Under the pieces are notes generated by a model, which ran no database searches, was not told the DNA's origin, and saw nothing but the letters and a program-made list of their open reading frames with translations. From the NCBI GenBank assembly GCA_947683425.1, contig CANTUQ010000073.1, forward strand, positions 13,227,501 through 13,291,500: a DNA stretch of 64,000 bases, given 5' to 3'. This document shows, piece after piece, positions 48,253 to 60,274 of the stretch (the stretch's first letter is position 1; each line of letters opens with the position of its first letter). Source of the stretch: Excoecaria cochinchinensis (lineage: Eukaryota > Streptophyta > Magnoliopsida > Malpighiales > Euphorbiaceae). A program made the position numbers and the translations under genes.

Positions 48253-48570
48253 GGGTCAAGGGTGGCAATGATTGGTGCCAGCCGTGACCTATGCATTTTA
48301 AACCAATTCTAGAAATAGAGGCATGTCTCATGGGTGGCAGTAATTAGTGCTAGCCGTGAGACCCGTACGAGGACATGGGTAACGGTGGGCACTATTTTAT
48401 GCTAGTCGTGACCCCTGCATTTTAAGCAGAGTTTGGGGATAGAAGCATACCTAATGGGTGGCAGATTGGTGCTAGCCATGGACATGTTGAAGTCATAGAA
48501 ATAACGCTAGAACACAACTGTGTTTCTATGAGCACAGCTGTGTTTTATAAAATGCAGTTGTGTTATTCTG
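48253..48570. repeat. Two adjacent inverted-repeat arrays of LTR N
   Basis: First come four GGGTGGCA..TGCCAGCCGTGA-type units, then three CACAACTGTG/CACAGCTGTG/GCAGTTGTG units in 60 bases. Both sit where other LTRs have one array. Confidence 0.75.
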
Positions 48571-49087
48571 GGAACATGACGATGCTCTATTTTCTGCTAT
48601 TCTAACTATTTGTAACCTAACACAATCAACCCACACAATAAAACCAAATCAAAAATATTATTCACACATATTAGAACTCATTTAAAATATACATCACATT
48701 TTACCCAAAACATATTCAAGGAAAGGAAGATTTCCCAAACCTCTCTTCTTGTTCTTATCTGACTTCAATTTGCTCCTTCTCTACCAACCTTCCCTTTTCC
48801 TTTGTCCCCACTTAAATTTTCCACTACAAAATACACCATGGATTAACAAAACACAATAACCATGGTTTCTCACTCTTAAACCCACGGTAAAAGAAAGAGG
48901 AAAAACTAACCACTACTCTTACCTTAAATTAGCTCACTAAACACTTAAATTTTTTTCTTAAAACTCTTGGTAAACTTGAATTAAAACTTTTGAATGACCA
49001 AAATAAGAAGAATTAACAACAGAAAATGGGGAAGAAGAAGGAGGAGTGGTTGACTTCTCTTTTGCTCTGCTCTACCGAATTCATGGC

Positions 49088-49094
49088 TTATAAA
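49088..49094 (-). promoter_or_regulatory. TATA-like box in LTR N
   Basis: The minus strand reads GGCTTTATAAGCC, about 330 bases from the LTR start at 49425, matching the position in J. Confidence 0.4.
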
Positions 49095-49425
49095 GCCATA
49101 AAGTTGGCTTTCTTTTTCCTCTTTTACTTTAGTCCAACCAAGAGTCAACTCATGATTGGTCAAGCTCCCTTTTTCTACTTTTGGTCCTTTAATACCCTCT
49201 AATTCATACTTTGACCATAGAAGTAAGCGAACTTCACAGATTGATATATTAAACTTCTCATTTAATGCATTTAAGTCCATAGGCATTAAATGACCATTTA
49301 GCCTTAACTTTTCATTTAATACCGATTATGTCCCAAACACATATACTTAACCAATTACATAACTTACACTAGTGTTATACCCTAATGGTGTTTAAATCAA
49401 CTACGATATAAGTCAGGGCCTTACA

Positions 49426-50414
49426 CCGTCACTGACTGTAGACATATTTCTGCCTTTCTAACCCTTCTACTGCTTCTAAGCCCTTACAAATCATAACATA
49501 AATGAAATCCACATCCGATATTTAATACCCAAGATCTCTTAAAAGTAATAGAATAAGTATTTGTTTCAATCATATGAATACCTAGAGTTGAAGCCATAAC
49601 TTGTTTCTTCTCTTTAAGAGAATCTAATAAGCCTTGTAGTTTCACTTCCAGTGGCCATCCTTTCCATAATAGAAGCAAGTCCCCTTAGGATTCTTCTCTT
49701 TATTGGCAACCTTCTTCTTGGAAACTCCACCATGCTTGGATTGCACTTTAGTTGTCTTCTTTTGCTTCTTGCCCTTATGTGTAGAAGAGACAACCATGAT
49801 AGGCTTTGGCTCCTTCTTAAGTGATCCATTAGCTGTCCTGAGCATATTAATAAGCTCGGGCATGGTGACTTGAATCTTGTTCATATTGAAGTTAAGCACA
49901 AAAGGCATAAAACTTAGAGAGAGCTCTAGCAATTCATCTTTAATGCATAACCAGAGAGAGCTGACCAGAGAGGGCCCAGACTACCAAGGTGCTCTATATA
50001 CCCATACATCTTTAATGCATGAGTAGCAGCTGGAGTGCCCTCCACCATTTTGTAGCTAAAGAGATCTCTAGCAATGCCATATTTCTCACTCCAAGCTTGA
50101 AAAGCATAAAGCTCTTCTAGGTGCAAAACGATGGTCCTAGCATCCATGTTTTCATGTTGCTTCTAAAGGTTTGAGGACATAGCACTAAGTATCACATATG
50201 TTGCTGCTTCACTATCCTCCTTGTATTTATGATAGATGCCTTTGATCTCATCAGTGCCATTATTAGATGGAAGTGGTGGTGGATATTGATCCAAAACATA
50301 GTAGATCTTCTCGGATCTAAGAACAATTCTCACTTACCTAATCCAGTATGAGTAGTTATTGCCAACCAGCTTGTTATCAAATATCGCACATGGAGTTATA
50401 TGAAAAGTGCTCAT
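49426..50414 (-). pseudogene. Copia O gag with CCHC and start of protease
   Basis: It starts at ATG 50412-50414 (MSTFHITPCAIFDNKLVGNNYSYW, with an in-frame stop soon after). It continues through an HLEELY..ARDLFSYKM motif and a basic segment to CFYYGKDGHWK, a zinc knuckle in which Cys 2 is Tyr. It then reaches SWVLNIGCGFHLC, where the protease DTG is altered. Several stops and at least two frame changes occur. The GDGHWKRNC-type knuckle and MNKIQVTMPELINML region are typical of plant Copia gag. Confidence 0.75.
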
Positions 50415-52071
50415 GATGAAATCTTAGATGTGAAGAAAGAACATGTATTAGAGTATGATCATATATATGTGTGCATTAATTAGGTCTTTAATTAATCCAT
50501 ATTACTCCCATTATTTTATTGCAAATTAATAGCCTTCACTATATAATTCGAGAAAACCCGGTGGTTTTCCTAGTGGGCCAATATCCAATCCTTTATATGA
50601 AAATTAACCTTGACTTTGGTCAACAAATCAAATTCCATATCCTTGAAAGGTAGGTATCTATATATCAATTGTGTCTCTACATAACTATTGGATTATTAGG
50701 TTATCAACTCTTGATGTATGGATATCATATATGCATTCCCAATCTTGCCTCTAGATCTATTAGCCTTGACTTTGGTCAACAAGTTAATGGGATAGCTAAG
50801 AAGTCCTATTAATTGGATTGGACTGACTTTGGGCAACAAACCATACTATAAAGAACTCTGGTTCTCTTCTAATTAATGGAAGGCATATGTACCTTAGTAT
50901 TGATTTGAGGGGTTTTGTTAATTTTGTCTTATAATACATGCTTGGCATACATTGGTATGCATCCTATATCTATCACATAAATATAAAGCATACAAATACG
51001 ACATAGTTATGGACTTTACTACAATGATCTCCTCGAGTTAAAAGGGATATCAAAAGGTTAAACCTAGGTAGTATGTATGATTAAACAAAGAAGGAATGAT
51101 ATGATATCTTCAATCTTCTTAAATCTCCATTTGGCCCCCTCTTGCTCCTTTGCTTATGGTATTCTTTTATTATTCTAATTCAATTTTATGTAATCTAATT
51201 ACATATTATAAGTAGAATAATACAAAGGAAAAATAATGTTCTGAGACATGAAAGTCCTAATGGGCCGAGACATGAAAGTTCTAATAGGCCAAAACATGCA
51301 TTATTCTCAACACATTGGGCTTTTTAGTCTATAACTATCCATCATGCCAAACATACACCCTTATATGCAATTCTAATGCATAAAAATAGATCCATACTTA
51401 GAATAATTAATTTGTTTCAACTTTTGAAACATTCTATGAGTTATTATCTTGGTGCGATTGTGATGCGCGCCAAACCCCGAGGGCCCCGAATGACCCACTT
51501 TTAGGGCATTCTAGAGAGGTTCATCTCATTGGGCCACATGTCAATTACGACATTCATTATTTACACGTGGCCTGACATGTAGCATGACCACATTCGTCCA
51601 TGTGTTATCACCTCATTAGGCCACTTAGTGCCCACATGGCTTCTAAATCACACGTCACTGCCACGTGGCATGACCACTGTCATCTATATGGTGCTCTCCC
51701 ATTGGGCCACATGTTAATAATGACACATTATTATTTACACGCGTTTGCGCCCTTCGTGTGGCCCTGCATGTAAACCATGCACCGCCTTTCAGACGAATTC
51801 CGGCGTCCCGATTTCAGCCGGTGGTGGTTTTTTGAGGTCTATAATTCTAATGGTGAGCTAAAAAATTTTAAATTTCAACTTCTAGTTTTGCATTTTTGAA
51901 TCCTCTCGAATCTTAGTGTACATATACATATTTTTCAAACCGAAATATATATACTCGTATATATTATTAATGCAAAAAAAAATTATTATGTTTTATGTAT
52001 CCTAGATCTATTAATTTTACATATAAAATTTTAGATCAATTTAACCACATGTCAGGACACAAAAAATGATT
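50415..52071 (-). other. Long untranslated leader of Copia O
   Basis: No ORF is supported. A CCTTGACTTTGGTCAACAA word (itself a TTGAC..GTCAA hairpin) occurs at 50608 and 50764, and in altered form near 50821. 51460-51790 is rich in CACATGT/CCACGTGGC words and is homologous to the leader of Copia S (31940-32351, 36380-36720). Confidence 0.5.
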
Positions 52072-52083
52072 GATCTGATACTA
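52072..52083 (-). promoter_or_regulatory. Degenerate primer-binding site of Copia O
   Basis: The minus strand reads TAGTATCAGATC, two changes from the initiator-Met PBS, next to the LTR edge at 52085. Confidence 0.55.
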
Positions 52084-52084
52084 T

Positions 52085-52580
52085 TGAAGGGAAATTAATA
52101 AATCGAGGTAACATTAAATAATGGTACCTATCTCTTGTAGCGCAAAAATGTTGTGAAAACGTTTACAAGCATCCCCTGTTATTTTATGTAACTGGCCTAG
52201 ATCCTTATCCACCTGCGGGACAACTATAATTTTCACGATCTAAATGTCCCTTGGAGATTTTTGTGTAAAGTGTTTAATTTTCTTAAGGGTTTTTTCACTA
52301 TGAGAAAACGCACATGATCATTAGCCTCATCAATCTGGCATCTCATATCTATTTATAGAAATTTTGAATACTAGAGACTAATCTCCAATATAACTCAAAC
52401 TTTTTTTGAGATAGGATTAGATCATTCTTATCAGATTGAGATTCCTAATTCTATCTAGATATAGAACTCTATCCATATTAGAGTCATGGGTATATCCCAA
52501 TTGTATCAAATGTGATTAAGGATGATATTTAAATAGTATATAAATAAATAAAAAATTTGGAGTAATAATAATAACATAAG
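52085..52580 (-). repeat. 5' LTR of Copia O
   Basis: It starts (plus strand) TGAAGGGAAATTAATAA. It is homologous to 36735-37340 over its whole length. The outer edge is approximate. Confidence 0.55.
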
Positions 52581-53230
52581 GAGGTGGTGGTGGAGTTTTC
52601 GTGCATGCCTTCGATAAGAAAAAGAAATCTTTTTGAACAAATGAATTTTTTTTTTCTTATATTGATGCCTTTAAAAGATTTATAAATACAACAAAATGAA
52701 AATTTAAATTAAGAAACATTGACTCCATGTATTTAAATTAAGAAACATTGACTCCATGTAGTGGTCTACACGAATCTAAATTTTTCTATACCGAACCGAA
52801 GTACCAAAAAAAAGATCCTGAATCAAATTGTACCATTGATTTTTTAGCTAGAACCAAACCGAATTGTACTATTGACTTTATTTGGAACGGATCTGAATAT
52901 TTTGTCTAGAATCGGACCGAGCACTGTATTGAACTTTACAGAACTGTTTTGAAATAGAATTGGACCAAAAGAATCGATATTTACTAATTATTATATATAA
53001 TACTAATAATTTATTTATAACTATTATTTATAATTTCTATTCTATATTTATTATATAAATTTAATTTCATAATTATTTGTATTAAATATTTTAATGCATG
53101 AAATTAAGATAATAATTACTTAATAAATTAAAATGAATATTTGAATTATTAATAAGATAAATTTAATTGTTATAACAATTATTATATCTATATGAATATA
53201 AATATGCAACTAAAACAATTTGTGTTTAAT
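52581..53230. other. AT-rich spacer, no gene
   Basis: It contains an exact tandem pair of a 29-base unit (52702-52730 and 52731-52759, ending GACTCCATGT), and several ACCGAACCGAA / CGGACCGA words as found near ends of some DNA transposons. No complete element was identified. Confidence 0.4.
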
Positions 53231-54877
53231 TTGCTTTTAAACTTAGTAAATTAACCAATTTGACTATAATTTCTCCATGTTAACCACTCGGCCAACTCAT
53301 AATTTTGCCATTAAAAATTCTACTCCACCCATTTATTCTTATTTAAACCAATTAGCATCTTAACTAACATGTATACTTTGTCAATTTACAAATATACCTA
53401 AAATATACCCTAATGTTCTTAGGTATACCATTCGGCCACCCTTTGATTTCCACCCTAGAATTTATTTCTTTTTCAATTAACCCTCCAATTCATCATTTCT
53501 AACATCATAAATCCTTATTATCACATTTATTTCAATTATAGATGCATAAATAATACACAAACCATATAAACATAAACTAAAAACATACAAAATAAATGGA
53601 AAGAATGGGATATTGTATCCACTAACCTTAGATTCATTTTCTCCATCCTAAATTCTTCATCTCCTTTGCCTTAATTCTTGAGATACCATGATCTCCTTTA
53701 GTTCCCCTAAAGTGGCTCAATTTTGATACATAACTTCCAATCCTTAGTTTTTTTCCCACTTTTATTTCTTCAAATGGAGATTTGAGACCCCCATAATTGA
53801 AGAGAGAGGCTGGATTTCATTTGAAAAGGTTGGATTTAGGGAGAAAATTGGAGGAGTGTTGAAGAAATTGGTGGAAAAGGCAAGAAAGGCCATTCGGCCA
53901 AAGAAAAACGAGAAGAGGGCTGGAGAGTCTTTGGGAAATTTTTAGAAATTTACAGATTTTTAAGCTATTTATAAGTGAATGTGTGGGTAGGGCCTTGGTC
54001 TAACCAAGTGGGCTAACCTATTTAAGCCCAATTATGCATTTTAAAGCCCAAATAGCATTTTTAATTTATTACTCTCACTTATCAAGGTCAATTTTTACCA
54101 AAATTAATTTCATAATTCTTAAAATAATAAATTAAGCCTCCATAAAAATTTTCAGCCTAATCGGAGACCGTTTGCCGTTCCAGTAATTTCCTACCAGTCC
54201 GATAATTAAGTTTTCTGTCTCACCGTAAAATTTATTTTTCTATACCATTTAATTCTTCATAATTTTTCATGTAAATCCATACTTTCAGATAATTTTTTCT
54301 GAACTCTGTAATACCAATTAGAGCTCAGTCAACTTTTAGTCAAATCGGTCAACTGCTGCAAAACTGGTCTGACCGGTTCGATTCCTTAGTTGGACCGGTT
54401 CGATTCACTTTTCATCATTAACTTCCATTTTACTCTTAATAACTCATTTGGCTTTGATTTCACCTCAATTATGGCTCATTTCTGGTCCGATTCAATTAAA
54501 CCGGTCCGATTCACTAATTTTTCAGTGTCACCATAAAATTTACTTTTTATCACCAAATTATTTTACTCATCATTCTGAGTCCATTCATACCTTTTAATAA
54601 TTTTTCAGAGGTCATTTACTATTTTAAAAGTCTAGTCAAACCAAAAGTCAACTCTTTTACTATTTGAAACCGGCCGGGACTTTTTCTTATTTTTAACTTT
54701 TAAAAACCTATTTGACCTCATTTTTAATCCAAATTTTAGCACCAAACTGCTTATAACTTGTACTTTTTATTGGTGCAATAAAATATTTTTCGCCGTCAGG
54801 TGGCACTAGTCACCCCAGTGTCAATATTCACGATCCAAAATTACTATTCACGAAAGTAGCTATTTTGGGCCATTACA
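53231..54877 (-). repeat. 3' LTR (truncated) of giant-LTR gypsy-type element P
   Basis: It is homologous to 58822-60085 with roughly 3-4% differences by eye, and ends GGGCCATTACA at 54877. On the minus strand this is the LTR start. A TATA-like CTTATAAATAGCT is at 53963-53975. It is truncated at 53231 relative to the other LTR. A GACCGGTTCGATT array is at 54345-54408. Confidence 0.8.
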
Positions 54878-55183
54878 ATTCTCACTCACTTATAAAAATT
54901 TCGTCCTCGAAATTTTCTTATGTACCACAATTAAAACCACAATGTCTACATTTACGGTCACTTTATGGAAATATTTCACTCAAAAATTCCATTTATACTC
55001 ACTTTAGTCTTAATACATACACTCCTTACAATCTAGTGAACATACACTATCTTTATCTCCATTTATACCTTTAGTCACTTTGTCAATAATACCTATTCAT
55101 GGTATGTATATGTATCATTTCATCCTTATTACACCATTTCCGATCTTAGAACCGCCTAAACCTGGCTCTGATACCAATAAAAT
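54878..55183 (-). mobile_element. 306-bp internal region of element P
   Basis: It lies between two homologous LTR ends. At its left is AATTTCGTCCTCGAAATTTT, matching the last codons/PPT zone of gypsy pol (compare 12140-12165 in D). At its right is a PBS. No gag or pol remains. It is an internally deleted, non-autonomous derivative. Confidence 0.75.
55161..55176 (-). promoter_or_regulatory. Primer-binding site of element P
   Basis: The minus strand reads TGGTATCAGAGCCAGG, seven bases from the LTR edge: a perfect 16-base complement of the initiator Met-tRNA 3' end. Confidence 0.92.
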
Positions 55184-57046
55184 TGTAACACTCTTGTAAC
55201 ATTATACTATACATACAGTAACTGGATGTCTCAGTTGTCCCGTTAAACTACCGTTGTACTATTAAGCTACAATACGCAGTTCAGTAAAAATTTTTCGCGT
55301 TTGAATACATAATCATTCTTAATACAATAGCTAATATATAGTTATATTACAAACTCATACTTATCTTACATAAAACATAAATTCATACCATCCGTTATGA
55401 CCACATACATGCCATGTCTATGCTACTGTCTTCGCTAGCTGCCAATTCTTTCCAATCAATAATCACATGTAGGCCACTTCCAGCTTCCTGCTTCGCACAA
55501 TCTTGCATGCAGTGATAAAACTACGTGCTGAGTATTAACATGCCCAGTGGTGGATACATATGCTAAACTTTCCATCTAAAATTACTCATGCATGCACACA
55601 TACACAAAATTTACTTGTTAACCATTTTAGTTTTTACTCATAATTATTTATATTTACTTCATTTTTTATCCTTTTTACTATTATTATTACAAATTAAAAT
55701 TCCTTAATTACTTTTACTATTATTGCTATTGTAACCATTAATCTTATACTTATTCATGTGTCATTCCTTTTTTATTCTTATCTTTTCTTTTCTTTTTGAA
55801 CATTTTCACCTTAATTATGGATTAACATTTATCTCTTAAATTCATTCAACTGTAGCATTTGTTCATTATTCATTCTTAGATTTCTATTTCCATTACTTTT
55901 ACTTTCTTAGTTACTTTACTTATGTATTACCTATTAATTTTCCTTGCACCATTCTCTCTTTATCATTGTCAATTCTGTCATAATTTATTTACTTTCTATT
56001 AACTATATTCCTCATACATCTATGATCATTAGTTAATTATGATTATTGATATAGAACTTGCTTTATCATTTATTTACAGAACAATCATTATTATTATCTA
56101 TACTCTTATTTTATTATTATGATTATATATTTACTTCCAATATTTCCTTTCACAATTACTATTTACATGCTTGTCCATTTTCTTTGTTCCTATACTCATT
56201 TCCCTCATTTTTAATTAATTCATTTTCAATCATTATTACTAATATTTTCTATTATTATTAACATTGGTACTATTATTTCTGTTAAGTTACTTAATTTGAT
56301 CCAGTATGCAATTATAATTCAGTTTGCATTATTGTTAACATTTACACTGTTACTACTATTATCATTATTAATGCTACCATTTATATGATTATTTATTACT
56401 CTATATGTATAATTACTTATATCAAATATGCTATATGCGTCACATTAAATAACTAATACTATCATTATTTTTCTTACATTTAACAGTACTATAATTTGCA
56501 ATATTATATAAATAATTACTATTATTATCATTTATTGCTAATATTAACATTTTCGTAAATATTTACCTTAACGTAGATATTAATACTAATATTGTTCTTA
56601 TCATTTTTAGACCATTAATTTCCTCAATTACCTTTTCATCATAAATTTAATATTAATTTTACCTATAAATTATACTTAATCTTTCTATTTACATTTTTGT
56701 GTTGTTCTTTTACAGTTTAATCTCTAGACTTTTATTACAGTTACAGTATTACCATTTATTGAATTAATTATTACATATTTATTCATTCTATCTTTCCTAT
56801 TTCTTTTATTATCATTAATACAATCAATTTACATTTTAAATTCTTCTATTATATTAACATTCCAATTTCCATCCTTTTATTAACACTTTATCGTTATTTT
56901 ATTAGTTTTCATTCCCAGTCTGATTTTTGACATGTAAGTTATCATCAAATCTATAATGATCAATTTATTATTAAATACATTTTAAATTCTTCTTCTATTT
57001 TCTTTTACATGGCTTATTAATATTTATATTACTGTTACTACTACTA

Positions 57047-57050
57047 CTAC

Positions 57051-57111
<61 letters not shown>
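57047..57111. repeat. (ATT)n microsatellite
   Basis: About 20 ATT units preceded by a short ACT run. Confidence 0.95.
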
Positions 57112-57113
<2 letters not shown>

Positions 57114-58040
57114 GTCATTAATTTCTCCATCTTCACTCATTTATTCAATTGATATTTATAATACTTGTCAAATATATTTTAACCCTTTAAATTATATTAT
57201 CATCATCAATTTACTGTTTAACCTCTAACTTTTCATTAAATTACCATATTACCCTTTTCTTACCACTTATATATAATCATGCCATTAAATAACTTTATTA
57301 CCTTTATTTCATTATTTAGCATGCAAATTACCAATTAGTCCTTACAATATTATTCTAATGTAATTTACTCTTAAGTTCTTTTTAATTTTATTCAAATTAT
57401 AATCTTATCCTTCAATTACCATATATGTACAAGTATACCATTAAGATTATTTCTTTCTTACTTCACATTAATTCCATTTCTTATATATAAAATTCCCATT
57501 TAATCCTTAAATGTCATTTTGGTATCAATTTACCTTTTAGTCCTTAATTCATTAATATTTTTACTTAATTTAATATTTAAACACATATAATTTTATATTT
57601 CCCTTTTTTAATTCATTCTTTTATATAATTACTATTTTGCCCCTATTACTTTAAAATCTTTACATTTTAGTCCTTTTTTACTCTATATTCCTTTATTAAT
57701 ATTCATTCACTTATTTAAATTCATTTTCTATTATTTTGACATACAATTTATTATTTAATCCTTAAATACTATTTTTGTGCCATTTTACGCTTTAGACCTT
57801 ATACTATTATCAAATTATTTACTTTACTAATTCATCATTTTTTTTATTTCTCTCTTATTAACCTTATTAATTATTAAATTTACACTTATACCCTTTTTAT
57901 CATTTAATTCCTCAATATTATTAATTATTTTCAAATAAGTCCTTTATTACTCTATTTCTCATTTTAATTTCCATTTACTTACTTCAATTCATTTCTTTAG
58001 CATTTTAAAATCCATTATCATAATTTTGCCCCTAGTATCA

Positions 58041-58200
58041 ATCCGATAGAAATCTCCGAACCGGATACACGGGACGTGCACCCCCCAGATCCACCACATA
58101 TATTTTAGAGTGATTTCGAGATCCGATAGAAATCTCCGAACCGGATACACGGGACGTGCACCCCACAGATCCACTACATATATTTTAGAGTGATTTCGAG
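58041..58200. repeat. 80-bp tandem duplication in the P 5' LTR
   Basis: Two copies, 58041-58120 and 58121-58200, differing at two positions. Each has ATCCGATAGAAATCTCCG, ACACGGGACGTGCACCCC and TTTTAGAGTGATTTCGAG. The open frame across it on the minus strand is a by-product. Confidence 0.92.
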
Positions 58201-60085
58201 AAATCACCCATACATTTCATTTCACATTCCATTTTATTTCATTTTACATTTCAACATTCCAACATTTAGTAGACCGTCATTGGCCTACTTAAACGAGTCG
58301 CCATGACTCGTACCGCGGTGTGGAATTTCTATGGCTAGCCAACTATATCCTGAACTAAATTACTATCGAACCACTACTAAGGGCAATTAAATCATTCATT
58401 TACTACAATTTCCATTATAACAATCACTTAAATTATACTATTAGTTAACAACATAACCAAACCTTATAATATTCATTATTTCCTTACTAAATCATATTTA
58501 TTCCACCATTTATTTAATAACATGATCATTCCAACCATAATTTCGTTAAAGCTATTAATTTAATTTCATTTCCATTTTGAACATAATGTACTACTTTATT
58601 CTAAAATATTCATTTTTTATTAATAAATTCTAAATAAATTACTATATACTCAACTTTTATTCTTTATTCATTTTATGCCATATTATCAACTAAATTACAT
58701 AAATAACTTAATTTTTTTTATATAAACATAATATACTAATTAATTCTAAAATATTCATTTATACATAATAAATTCCAAAATAAATTATCATACACCCAAT
58801 TAATATCCTATATTCATTTTATGCTTTTAAACTTAGTAAATTAACCAATTTGATTATAATTTCTCCATGTTAACCACTCGGCCAACTCATAATTTTACCA
58901 TTAAAAATTATATTCCACCCATTTATTCTTATTTAAACCAATTAGCATCTTAACTAACATGTATACTTTGTCAATTTACAAATATACCTAAAATATACCC
59001 TAATGTTCTTAGGTATACCATTCGGCCACCCTTTGATTTCCACCCTAGAATTTATTTCTTTTTCAATTAACCCTCCAATTCATCATTTCTAACATCATAA
59101 ATCCTTATTATCACATTTATTTCAATTATACATGCATAAATAATACACACACCATATAAACATAAACTAAAAACATACAAAATAAATGGAAAGAATGGGA
59201 TATTGTATCCACTAACCTTAGATTCATTTTCTCCACACTAAATTCTTCATCTCCTTTGCCTTAATTCTTGAGATACCATGATCTCCTTTAGTTCCCCTAA
59301 AGTGGCTCAATTTTGATACATAATTTCCAATCCTTAGTTTTTTTTCCCACTTTTATTTCTTCAAATGGAGATTTGAGACCCCCATAATTGAAGAGAGAGG
59401 CTGGATTTCATTTGAAAAGGTTGGATTTAGGGAGAAAATTGGAGGAGTGTTGAAGAAATTGGTGGAAAAGGCAAGAAAGGCCATTCGGCCAAAGAAAAAC
59501 GAGAAGAGGGCTGGAGAGTCTTTGGGAAATTTCTGGAAATTTACAGATTTTTAAGCTATTTATAAGTGAATGTGTGGGTAGGGCCTTGGTCCAACCAAGT
59601 GGGCTAACCTATTTAAGCCCAATTATGCATTTTAAAGCCCAAATAGCATTTTTAATTTATTACTCTCACTTATCAAGGTCAATTTCTCCCAAAATTAATT
59701 TCATAATTCTTAAAATAATAATTAAGCCTCCATAAAAATTTTTAGCCCAATCGGAGACCGTTTCCCAGTCCGATAATTTCCTACCAGTTCGATAATTCAG
59801 TTTTCTGTCTCACCGTAAAATTTATTTTTCAATACCATTTAATTCTTCATAATTTTCAAGTAAATCCATACTTTCAGATAATTTTTTCTGAGCTCTACAA
59901 TCCCAATTAGAGCTTAGTAAACTTTTAGTAAAACAGGTCAACTGCTGCAAAACTGGTATGGCCGGTTCGATTCCTTGGTTGGACCGGTTCGATTCACTTT
60001 TCATAATTAACTTACATTTTACTCTTAATAACTCATTTGGCTTTGATTTCACCTCAATTATGGCTCATTTCTGGTCCGATTCAAT

Positions 60086-60274
60086 GCCCTAGTGACTGTA
60101 GAACACACCAGATTGAATTTGTTGAATACCAGGTATGATTGTCCAAATAAACGGCTCTCCTGGCCAACTGGTGGACTATCTATTAGGCTACTCAACACAA
60201 ATCAAATTGATTCATTCCACTGGCCTTGGAGTGTAGATAGCAGGATCCAAAACAGAAGAATAAGAGTATTCTAA
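60086..60274 (+). pseudogene. Caulimovirid polyprotein, N-terminal remnant
   Basis: An open reading segment ends with a stop at 60272-60274. From its place before the coat region it may be the C-terminal end of the movement-protein part, but no diagnostic motif was seen. Only a short piece remains because the viral segment starts here. Confidence 0.4.

Larger units (their letters stand above)
47021..49425 (-). mobile_element. Solo LTR N inside Copia O
   Basis: It starts TGTAATATCCCTTACCC and ends GGGCCTTACA, 2405 bp, with 4/5 target duplicates CAGTC (47016-47020) and CCGTC (49426-49430). It has a weak block-1 stem (47473-47492), a chain (47740-47860), a partial palindrome (47883-47892), two kinds of array (48253-48482 and 48511-48570) and a TATA-like box at 49088-49094. 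No internal domain is present. Confidence 0.82.
55184..60085 (-). repeat. 5' LTR of element P, cut by the pararetrovirus
   Basis: It starts (plus strand) TGTAACACTCTTGTAAC. 4.9 kb are visible and the homologue predicts about 350 bases more beyond the viral insert, so the LTR is over 5 kb. It carries a block-1-like stem CTGAGTATTAACATGCCCAG (55529 on), an extremely T/A-rich middle with ATT repeats, an 80-base tandem duplication, a hairpin GTGATTTCGAGAAATCAC (58191-58208), a TGGCTAGCCA palindrome near 58332 and a GACCGGTTCGATT array (59935-59998). Confidence 0.78.

Noticed and set aside
48981..49286. 101-codon minus-strand open frame in LTR N
   Set aside because: It lies in the U3 end of N beside the TATA-like box, with no recognisable domain.
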